Positions 1 to 6,531 of a stretch of 60,135 nt of DNA are shown here, one piece after another. The position numbers and the translations under genes were made by a program. The DNA comes from Clostridiales bacterium Firm_09 (GTDB lineage Bacteria > Bacillota > Clostridia > Christensenellales > DTU072). The first letter of the stretch is position 1, and each line of letters begins with the position of its first letter. The notes under the pieces are model-generated. The model was given only the letters and a program-made list of their open reading frames with translations, ran no database searches and was not told the DNA's origin. Location: positions 1-60,135 of the forward strand of contig LVAO01000022.1 in the NCBI GenBank assembly GCA_001604065.1, given 5' to 3'.

Positions 1-269
1 TGGTCTATACGCTCCTGCAAATCCGGGAACTTCGGCTCAAGCCCTTTTATAAGCCTTTTCGCAATTTCCCTGAGAAAAACACCGGTCTTGCAGGCAGGAT
101 CAAGGAAGGTGGTATCCGGATTTTGAAAGAGCTCCTGCGGCAGCATATCAAGCATAGCATTGACTACGTCGGGCGGAGTAAACACCTCATCGTTTGAGAG
201 ATTTGCAAGGCAGGAAAGCACGTCCGGATTGTATACGTTATTAAATAATCCTGCATCAGCCATTTTCAT
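1..269 (-). CDS. N6-adenine DNA methyltransferase, N-terminal part (cut by window edge)
   Basis: About 89 N-terminal residues are visible; the rest lies beyond position 1. The segment has the layout seen at the start of the SAM-binding domain of class I adenine methylases: an NDEVFTPPDVV segment followed by a motif I of the form FLDPACKTGVFLREI (DPACxxGxFL). It would bind S-adenosylmethionine and methylate adenine in a restriction-modification or related system. The ATG at 269 is chosen because TAGGAGGA sits just upstream; a second in-frame ATG lies two codons later. It overlaps by about 14 nt the 3' end of the upstream methylase-like gene, so the two are probably cotranslated. The catalytic NPPY-type motif would lie outside the window. 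Confidence 0.8.
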   Translation of the reverse strand, partial: MKMADAGLFNNVYNPDVLSCLANLSNDEVFTPPDVVNAMLDMLPQELFQNPDTTFLDPACKTGVFLREIAKRLIKGLEPKFPDLQERID

Positions 270-960
270 GTATCCTCCTATAATGTGATATGCTTTTTTT
301 CAGAAATACTCCTTCATCCGAGGGGGCCTCTCTTATATCTTCATCAAGCATGAGTGACATTTGCTCTGGCTCGTCTTTTTTCTTTTTACGTTTAGGTTTT
401 TCATCTTCTGCAGCCAGCAGTTCGGCAAAGGTATAATCGCTGCGCTGCATCAGGGCATCGTTAAACGGAAAAGTCCATTCGGAAAAAACAATAGGCTCTG
501 TAGTATCGTTGCCGTTTTCATCCACACAATTGAGTGTCAGCGCATTACCACAAACAATGTTCCGGGAAAGAATAAACTTGGCGGCCTTGCGGGTGTCATC
601 ATTACACTCCTTTTTACAGATAGCCTTATATTCCTTATCCCACATTTCAAATAGACGCTGCCTACATTCGATGCAGTTGTCGATCAACAAATCCACTCCA
701 TATAAACTACCCAGCGCCAGAAGTGAATTGCGCTCCCAATCATAGGGACTCTTTTTATATTTTTTTCTCACAACAGCCAGCTTCCTTGAAAGTATTTCGG
801 CAAGGAAATTCCCATTACCGCAAGCAGGCTCCAAAAATCGTGAGTCAATTCTTTCAGTTTCCTGTTTCACCAAGTCGCACATGGCTTTAACCTCGCGTTC
901 GGCTGTAAAGACCTCGCCATGGTCAGCTACGCGCTTCTTGGATTTCACTTGTTTCGTCAT
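256..960 (-). CDS. Short methylase-like protein with SAM-binding motif I but no visible motif IV
   Basis: This 234-residue protein opens with a basic segment, then VADHGEVFTAEREV and a clear motif I (FLEPACGNGNFLAEIL, about residues 42-57). This is the SAM-binding loop of gamma-class N6-adenine methylases. No NPPY/DPPY catalytic motif is visible. The C-terminal third is low-complexity, with a lysine cluster (KPKRKKKK) and an acidic stretch. Its start overlaps the preceding XRE gene as ATGA, and its end overlaps the next methylase gene, so the three form one operon. It may be an accessory or specificity-type subunit that works with the downstream methylase, or a degenerate domain. The family is recognised; the exact role is inference. 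Confidence 0.7.
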   Translation of the reverse strand: MTKQVKSKKRVADHGEVFTAEREVKAMCDLVKQETERIDSRFLEPACGNGNFLAEILSRKLAVVRKKYKKSPYDWERNSLLALGSLYGVDLLIDNCIECRQRLFEMWDKEYKAICKKECNDDTRKAAKFILSRNIVCGNALTLNCVDENGNDTTEPIVFSEWTFPFNDALMQRSDYTFAELLAAEDEKPKRKKKKDEPEQMSLMLDEDIREAPSDEGVFLKKSISHYRRIHENG

Positions 961-1177
961 TTCTTTATCTGCTCCTCGTCCGGAACAAACTCCAAAATAT
1001 CATTAGGTGTACAACACATTGCAATACAAATGCTTTCCACTTTATCTAACGCTATATATTGGCCTGTTCTAATTTTTGTTATTATATTTGCTGATATATT
1101 TGCTCTGCGCATAAGTTCAGCATTAGAATATTCTTATCAATCATTAAGTGTTGCAACTTCTTATAGCTTACAGCCAT
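957..1177 (-). pseudogene. XRE/Cro-type HTH regulator of the R-M locus, frameshifted
   Basis: A good ribosome site (GGAGGTGAAACTT) precedes an ATG at 1177 that opens with MAVSYKKLQHLMIDKN. That frame stops after about 31 codons. Shifting frame near 1127-1132 gives SNAELMRRANISANIITKI, then a C-terminal half ending DILEFVPDEEQIKK. Together these make a normal ~73-residue Cro/CI HTH protein of the kind often found upstream of such methylases. One extra T in an ATTTCT context would restore the frame. The stop overlaps the methylase start (ATGA). Either the gene is recently inactivated or there is a homopolymer sequencing error; the sequence cannot tell which. It would be expected to autoregulate the locus. 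Confidence 0.72.
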
Positions 1178-1557
1178 AAGTTTCACCTCCAATAAAGAGC
1201 TGTTGTGCAAATAATATCATATTTCTGTTTAAATTTTCAATAATTATATGGACATCGTTATAATACAAAGTGCATTTGCAGCTCGGTTATCATACCTATA
1301 CCGGGTATGATAAGAGGAGCAATTTTTTATACCTTGTTTTCTACTTCTGACGCCTTCTTCCGGGCATAGCTGGCTCAACTGTTCCTTCAGCAGCCATTTT
1401 GCTCACTCTTGAAAAAAATATGCGAAAGGCAAATAAGTAAAGTACAGCGAAAAACGTGACGGTGATTACACCAGTATCGATATATATTTTTCGGGATTAA
1501 AAATCCCTAAGACACACTCTCAAAAGACCGGCTCTTTTATCGTATGGAAATCAGAAG
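1178..1557. other. Intergenic stretch between R-M locus and DtxR-type gene
   Basis: No convincing gene is seen in these ~380 bases. It contains the inverted repeat listed separately at 1287-1313. Around 1333-1375 on the minus strand a short open segment ends YARKKASEVENKV before a stop, which could be the C-terminal relic of a lost gene, but it is too short to support. Base composition is more AT-rich here than in the genes to the right, consistent with an element junction. Confidence 0.4.
1287..1313. repeat. Perfect inverted repeat TTATCATACC / GGTATGATAA
   Basis: Two 10-base arms are separated by the 7-base loop TATACCG, with no following T run. It could be an operator (the ATACC/GGTAT arms are reminiscent of metal-sensor sites) or a small hairpin. 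No gene start lies close enough to assign it. Confidence 0.5.
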
Positions 1558-1938
1558 TCAATGATTGTTGTTTGCCAAAAAAGTTCTCATGGCATTTACA
1601 GAATCTGTGCTGATAACATGTTCGATTGCGCAGGCGTCGGTATCCGCAACATCCGGAGAAACACCAAGGACATCAATGAAAAATTTTTTTATGGTAGAGT
1701 GTTTTTCTGATGTGAGCTCCGCAAGTTTTCTCCCTTCTTCGGTGAGATAGATTTCGCGATATTTTTCTGTTGAAACAAGACCTTTGTTGAGGAGTGTCTG
1801 CATAGCTGCGCTTGCGCTGGCCTTGGTGACATTGAGACGCTCGGCGATATCTGAGACGCGTGCAAAGGACTTTTCACGGCTCAGTTCGTAAATTGCTTCC
1901 AGATAATTTTCCATGATAAACGTTAAATTCTTCATCAT
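1558..1938 (-). CDS. DtxR/MntR-family metal-dependent transcriptional regulator
   Basis: The 126-residue protein begins with the conserved MENYLEAIYEL helix, then a winged HTH (RVSDIAERLNVTKASASAAMQTL, about residues 27-49). It continues with YREIYLTEEGRKLAE and a short dimerisation/metal-binding helix region containing DACAIEHVIS. This is the two-domain DtxR/MntR layout without the C-terminal SH3 domain. Such proteins repress Mn or Fe uptake genes when loaded with metal. No metal transporter is adjacent, so its target is unknown. The start is one of two consecutive ATGs (1933-1938) with only a weak upstream AAGG. A palindrome lies in the upstream region (2011-2025). Confidence 0.88.
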   Translation of the reverse strand: MMKNLTFIMENYLEAIYELSREKSFARVSDIAERLNVTKASASAAMQTLLNKGLVSTEKYREIYLTEEGRKLAELTSEKHSTIKKFFIDVLGVSPDVADTDACAIEHVISTDSVNAMRTFLANNNH

Positions 1939-2010
1939 ATTGCCTTAATGGATAATCAGAATCCCTGCACCGAGACAGAAAGCATCCATTCTTCGGATAA
2001 ATTATACCAT

Positions 2011-2025
2011 ATCTGAATTCAGAAT
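2011..2025. promoter_or_regulatory. Short palindrome upstream of the DtxR-type gene
   Basis: The sequence ATCTGAATTCAGAAT contains the perfect core CTGAATTCAG. It lies about 75-90 bases upstream of the DtxR-type start and upstream of the divergent secernin gene. It could be an autoregulatory operator. It is short and could occur by chance. Confidence 0.3.
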
Positions 2026-2168
2026 AAAAGAGACATAGAACGAAAATCTCGGAATACGAATCAGATTTTTTTGTGTTTTTTATTGAAAAACATGCTAGAA
2101 TAATACAAAGAACCGCTTTTTTTCGGATCGGTTAAGAAACGAAGAACGGTTTTTCAGGGAGGAGAGGT

Positions 2169-3479
2169 ATGTGTGATACGTTTGTTGTTTTGCCAAAAGC
2201 TACCGGAGATCAAAGCTTGATTTTTGCCAAAAATTCGGACCGCAGCCCCAACGAGCCGCATATTGTTGTAAGTTTTCCTGCCTGCGATTATGATCCCGCA
2301 AAAAGAACAATGGTAAAGCTTACCTATCTAACAATCCCTCAGGCAGAGCATACGTATGCGGTGACATTGTTGAAGCCTTCCTGGATCTGGGGCGCGGAAA
2401 TGGGCTTCAATGAGCATGGTGTCAATATCGGAAACGAGGCTGTTTTTACACGTCTGAAGAGGAACGGACCGGACGCCCTCACGGGTATGGATCTTCTCAG
2501 ACTGGCGCTAGAACGTGCATCGACTGCCAAAGGTGCTCTTCATGTGATTTTGGATCTGCTCGGACAATACGGACAGGGTGGAAATTGCGGATATGACCAC
2601 AGATTCTATTATCATAATTCTTTTTTGATTGCAGACAAGTATTGTGCTTACGTTCTGGAGACGGCCGGCAAATTTTATGCCGTTAAAATTGTTGAGGATT
2701 ATGCGGCTATTTCCAACCGCCTGTCTATCGGAACAGATTACAGTTATATTCATCCCGAAGCCGAAATCTACGCCCGTACAAAAGGATATATCAAGAAAGG
2801 TGAGAAATTTGATTTTGCCAAAGCGTTTTCGGATCAGATGTATACCTTCTTTGCAAAGGGCAAAGAGCGACGCAGTTCTGTGATGGATGCCTTGCAAAGA
2901 TTATCCGGTAAAATAACGGTATCGGATGCAATCGATATCCTCCGGAGTCATTCTGCGGGCAAACGGGAAAACGGCGCTTCGGTAGGTTCTGTATGCATGC
3001 ATGCGGGCGGCATAATCGGCGACCAGACGACAGGCAGTTATGTTGCGAGGCTTACCGAAACAATTTCAGAATACTATATTACAGCGTCCTCCCTTCCCTG
3101 TTTGAGCATGTTTAAACCGTTTTTGCCGGGGGTGGCCATGCCGTCTGTGATCCAAAACGAGACGGAATCCTTGCGATATTGGTATCAGGCAGAAAAACTT
3201 CATCGCTATCTGTTGTCCGGACAGGCGGATAAGTCTGCCTATCTTCTCGATAAAGAAGCATTTGAAAAGAAATATATTCAGGAATTCAGAACGGCAAAAA
3301 CATCGGAAGAAAAAGAATCCATAATGGTTTCGGCCTGGGCGGAGAGCGAAAAACTGATCGATAAACATCTCAGGAGGATGGATGGCCAACCGTATGTTTT
3401 TTCTTTGGGCAATCCCTTCTATCGCAGGTATTGGAAGAAGAAGACATCAACCATGCTGTCAGAATCCCAAAAGGTCTGA
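2169..3479 (+). CDS. Secernin-like C69-family dipeptidase
   Basis: The protein starts MCDTFVVLP. The Cys at position 2 becomes the N-terminal nucleophile after Met removal, the hallmark of Ntn hydrolases of peptidase family C69 (secernins, PepDA). Following family segments include FAKNSDRSPNEP, WGAEMGFNEHGV, IGNEAVF and GGNCGYDHRFYYHNSFLIAD. Length (436 residues) is typical of secernins, which lack the signal peptide of secreted dipeptidases. It would cleave dipeptides or related amides in the cytoplasm. The start follows GGAGGAGAGGT. It is monocistronic: upstream is a divergent regulator, and downstream genes converge within 3 bases of its stop. Confidence 0.87.
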   Translation: MCDTFVVLPKATGDQSLIFAKNSDRSPNEPHIVVSFPACDYDPAKRTMVKLTYLTIPQAEHTYAVTLLKPSWIWGAEMGFNEHGVNIGNEAVFTRLKRNGPDALTGMDLLRLALERASTAKGALHVILDLLGQYGQGGNCGYDHRFYYHNSFLIADKYCAYVLETAGKFYAVKIVEDYAAISNRLSIGTDYSYIHPEAEIYARTKGYIKKGEKFDFAKAFSDQMYTFFAKGKERRSSVMDALQRLSGKITVSDAIDILRSHSAGKRENGASVGSVCMHAGGIIGDQTTGSYVARLTETISEYYITASSLPCLSMFKPFLPGVAMPSVIQNETESLRYWYQAEKLHRYLLSGQADKSAYLLDKEAFEKKYIQEFRTAKTSEEKESIMVSAWAESEKLIDKHLRRMDGQPYVFSLGNPFYRRYWKKKTSTMLSESQKV

Positions 3480-3481
3480 AA

Positions 3482-3703
3482 TCATTTTTTTCGTACCATC
3501 AGATAAAGCAACGTATAGCCCGCCAGCGCCGCATTGACGGCAAGGGCGGCAAGGGTCAGCGGACGGAAAAAGGGATACAGCACCGCTGCGCCGATTTTGA
3601 TTTGAGATATCTGTATCCCCAAGAATGCGAGATAGCCCGCATCAAAAAGTACAACGGCAGATAAAATCAAATAAAATGAAAGCTTGAAAGAATCCCGTTT
3701 CAT
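3482..3703 (-). CDS. Small two-helix membrane protein at the end of the helicase operon
   Basis: This 73-residue protein has two hydrophobic segments (about residues 8-31 and 44-68) joined by a short polar loop, and it ends in RKK. This suggests both termini face the cytoplasm. Its ATG overlaps the stop of the upstream beta-helix protein (ATGA), which argues for translational coupling and for a real gene despite its size. No family is recognised. By position it is likely a membrane partner of the anchored protein before it. Confidence 0.65.
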   Translation of the reverse strand: MKRDSFKLSFYLILSAVVLFDAGYLAFLGIQISQIKIGAAVLYPFFRPLTLAALAVNAALAGYTLLYLMVRKK

Positions 3704-5814
3704 TCCCAGTATACCTCGGTAGACTTTATTTCTTCAAGCGTTTCCGCTGCGGTTGCGCCGACATTATTTCCTTCATCAAAAATAGATTGCGTAAATTTTT
3801 GATAATAGATTGAGGCAATCCCAAAGGATAGGTTGGGCTGCATAAGATAATAATTGTCTTCCGAATCCAGATAGACACTGTTTGTAAAATAAGAGTATTC
3901 TCCATAATTCAGGCCGGATATTCCTCCGACGCGCAAGGTACCTGCGCCATTTAGGGTATAGGCAAAGGTGCAGCAGGCAAAACAAGAATGGATTCCCCCA
4001 TAATTGCCGCCGGCTATCCCGCCGGCAAAAAGATAACCATTTTGGACTTCGCTGTTATATTCCAGCGAAATAAGCCCGAAAGATCCGCTTCCTGTTATTC
4101 TTGAATTGGAAGTGTTGTATCCCGCTATACCGCCGACATAAGCGTTGCGGTCGCCGGAATATCCATAAACATCGGCACTATTTTTTGATTTGGCAAGGGT
4201 TGCTCTGTTGATGCCGGAGATGCCGCCTGCATAGATTTCATAATGTTCGGCAAGGACAAAAACATTGCCGGTATTCTGACAATCGGACAGTATTCCGATG
4301 TTTTCTGCACAAATTCCTGCCGCAAAGGCAATCAAATTTTTATTCCCGGACGGTGCCTTCTGCTCTGCACGCAGGACGCCGGCATTGACACAATCGGTTA
4401 CGGCTCCGCTGTTGGATGTTACGATGCCCGCCGCATTGGGGGACCACTGATCGGAGGAAGTAGTCTGGGCAATTTCGGCACGGTTTATGCAGGCCGACAG
4501 CGTTCCGGTTGCTTCGTTTGTGGTTATTATGCCGGCAATATCCACCGTATCGGTGCGTATAAAAGAACCTTCTGAAGTTTCACAACGTTCTATCTTGCCG
4601 CTGTTGATGGCCGCGAATCCTGCAAAATACGCATCGCCATCGGCATTGCCCATATACGTTGCCTCACAATATAAAGTGCTGTCAGACAGAATTCCCGTAT
4701 TTTGATAGACAAGGGAAGAAAAATAGAGCACTTCTGCGGCACTCTCCTCGCGAAAATTGCCCAAAACTCTTGCTGTCACGCCGGAGAGCGTGCCTTGATT
4801 TTGATAAAGGAACAGAGAGGAATTAGAATGGATATCCGCATCACACTGTATATCCAGCGAGATATCGGATAGAGTGCCGGCATTTTGAATCAGAAGAAGC
4901 GCAGTGGCAATCTCCGTGGTACCTTCTCCCTTTACGTTTACATCAAGTCCGGTCATAGTGCCAATATTTTGTGCGGCAAGAAGCGGAACAGCCACGTTTT
5001 CGGAAACAAAGAAATCAAAAGAGGTATTTTTGATTGTTCCGCTCATCGTCTTAAAGAATCCTTCTGAGGTATGCCCCTCCGCATAGATTGTATGCCCGCC
5101 CCCGTCGAGAGTACCCTTAAAATCCACCGCAGTCCATTTTTGCGTCAATGTAATATCTTTTGTCAGCACGCAATACGAAAAGCTGTCTTCCAGCGCCCTT
5201 ATAAGCTGTACTTCGCCGGCAATACGGTAGGGATTTTTTTCGGTGCCTTCCCCTGTCAGAAAACGAATGTTATCCATCGCGTATGCCGAAACAAAAATCA
5301 GGATTGCGGACAGCATCAATGCTGCCGCGACAAGAAGCTTTTGTCGCGGGCGAAGAGGATTTCGTGGCAGCAAAATGCTTTTTTCGTCTGCTTTGATGTG
5401 TTTGCCGCGCAAAACGGCATAAATTTTTTCCAGATGTTCGGCAGTACCTGCAGGTTTATTAAAATATGGATACACCTTGTTGAGATAATACGTTTCGTTG
5501 AGTACGGCCAGCATTTCGAGAGGATAGATGAATCTGCCTTTGCGATACAAACGCATGCATCTGCCGGCATAAGAGCGGAATTTCTTGTACGATAAAAAAT
5601 CTTCTTCTGCAGGCGAAAATTGTGTAATCTGAGACAATATTTTTTCGTATCCGCGCAAAATTTTCGTGCTTCTGTAAAGATAGCATAAAGAGAGCAGGGG
5701 AAATCTGCCGAAAGATACAGAAAGCAAGGCTTTTTTTTGGTCGATCAATTGAGAAAAGAGCCCTGCATTATCTTCTTTTACCGCTTCAAGAAGCCGGACG
5801 AACGTCTCCTCCAT
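3700..5814 (-). CDS. Membrane-anchored GLUG/beta-helix repeat protein with helical cytoplasmic head
   Basis: The protein has 704 residues. Residues 1-155 are helix-rich and soluble with an ankyrin-like opening (LLEAVKEDNAGLFSQLID). Residues ~158-180 form one transmembrane segment preceded by basic residues (RPRQK), giving an N-in, C-out topology. After it comes GEGTEKNPYRIAGEVQLI and then repeated beta-strand units such as GGGHTIYAE, AGGISGINRAT, VGGIAGYNTS, AGGIAGGNYGG and VGGISGLNYGE. These match the GLUG-type repeats of parallel beta-helix surface proteins. There is no signal peptide or sortase motif. It abuts the coiled-coil gene (start 1 nt after that stop) and overlaps the next gene. 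A surface-exposed receptor or adhesion domain tied to a cytoplasmic head is inference. Confidence 0.75.
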   Translation of the reverse strand: MEETFVRLLEAVKEDNAGLFSQLIDQKKALLSVSFGRFPLLSLCYLYRSTKILRGYEKILSQITQFSPAEEDFLSYKKFRSYAGRCMRLYRKGRFIYPLEMLAVLNETYYLNKVYPYFNKPAGTAEHLEKIYAVLRGKHIKADEKSILLPRNPLRPRQKLLVAAALMLSAILIFVSAYAMDNIRFLTGEGTEKNPYRIAGEVQLIRALEDSFSYCVLTKDITLTQKWTAVDFKGTLDGGGHTIYAEGHTSEGFFKTMSGTIKNTSFDFFVSENVAVPLLAAQNIGTMTGLDVNVKGEGTTEIATALLLIQNAGTLSDISLDIQCDADIHSNSSLFLYQNQGTLSGVTARVLGNFREESAAEVLYFSSLVYQNTGILSDSTLYCEATYMGNADGDAYFAGFAAINSGKIERCETSEGSFIRTDTVDIAGIITTNEATGTLSACINRAEIAQTTSSDQWSPNAAGIVTSNSGAVTDCVNAGVLRAEQKAPSGNKNLIAFAAGICAENIGILSDCQNTGNVFVLAEHYEIYAGGISGINRATLAKSKNSADVYGYSGDRNAYVGGIAGYNTSNSRITGSGSFGLISLEYNSEVQNGYLFAGGIAGGNYGGIHSCFACCTFAYTLNGAGTLRVGGISGLNYGEYSYFTNSVYLDSEDNYYLMQPNLSFGIASIYYQKFTQSIFDEGNNVGATAAETLEEIKSTEVYWE

Positions 5815-6531
5815 CTATTTTTTCAACCTCAGCACTTTGCGCCGTTCTGCCCATTTGTCAAGAATATCAAAGATATAATCTTCATTCAGATCTTCCTTTT
5901 CTACCGCCCGGCGCAGCAGCTCGCCGGTGCTCTTGCAGGTTTCGAGCATAGCTTCGATTTTGCCGTTTTCCCCTTCGATGAGGCGTGACAAAGTTTCGTT
6001 GCCGTTGCGGATATCTTCCAGTTTTTTATAATTCTGCGAAAGCGATTCTGCAACATCCTTATTGATGAATTCGCTGACTTTTTGTACATTCGCATTATAG
6101 GTATCCAGCGTCTTCTGAAGCTCACGGATGTTATAACTCCGTTTTTTTTCTTCCAGAATGGCATCCAGTTTGCCGATTTGCTCCTCTGCCTTGGATTCCA
6201 ACTCGTTCACCGCGTTGAGACGCTCTTCGATTTTCTCCAGAGTGGACAGCAATTTAGAAAAATCAGCGGTGTATTTGTTCGTAACCTTGACAAATTGGTC
6301 AATACGCGAAGATAAGTCTGCAGCATTTTCTGCCTGACGGGATAGATTTTTATAGATTTTATCGAGATTGCCCTGAAGGTCTCCGCCGAAGGAAGCATTC
6401 AGTTTATCGATGTCGCTTCTCAGCGAATCATAGGTCTGTGCAAAATCGTGCAGTCCCTCCTGCAAAGGAAACAGAAGGTCCCTGTATGCTCGGAATGCTT
6501 CGATCAACGCCTTGACATCATTGTTCTCCAT
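5815..6531 (-). CDS. Coiled-coil protein of unknown function (helicase operon)
   Basis: This 238-residue charged protein is almost entirely predicted coiled coil: long heptad-like runs of E, K, L and N from about residue 25 to 215, without Cys clusters, signal peptide or membrane segment. Its start follows GGAGAGAAAAC. It overlaps the upstream helicase gene by 14 nt and abuts the downstream anchored protein, so it sits in the middle of a coupled operon. I recognise no family. A rod or linker bridging helicase and membrane protein would fit, but is inference. Confidence 0.7.
   Translation of the reverse strand: MENNDVKALIEAFRAYRDLLFPLQEGLHDFAQTYDSLRSDIDKLNASFGGDLQGNLDKIYKNLSRQAENAADLSSRIDQFVKVTNKYTADFSKLLSTLEKIEERLNAVNELESKAEEQIGKLDAILEEKKRSYNIRELQKTLDTYNANVQKVSEFINKDVAESLSQNYKKLEDIRNGNETLSRLIEGENGKIEAMLETCKSTGELLRRAVEKEDLNEDYIFDILDKWAERRKVLRLKK

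Noticed and set aside
1320-1400. Small peptide gene on the minus strand (MAAEGTVEPAM...)
   Set aside because: No ribosome site and only 18 codons. Two other frames are equally open.
2112-2135. AACCG/CGGTT hairpin before the secernin gene
   Set aside because: A weak five-pair stem with a long loop. Its CCG-T-run-CGG resemblance to the ktrB leader is probably chance.
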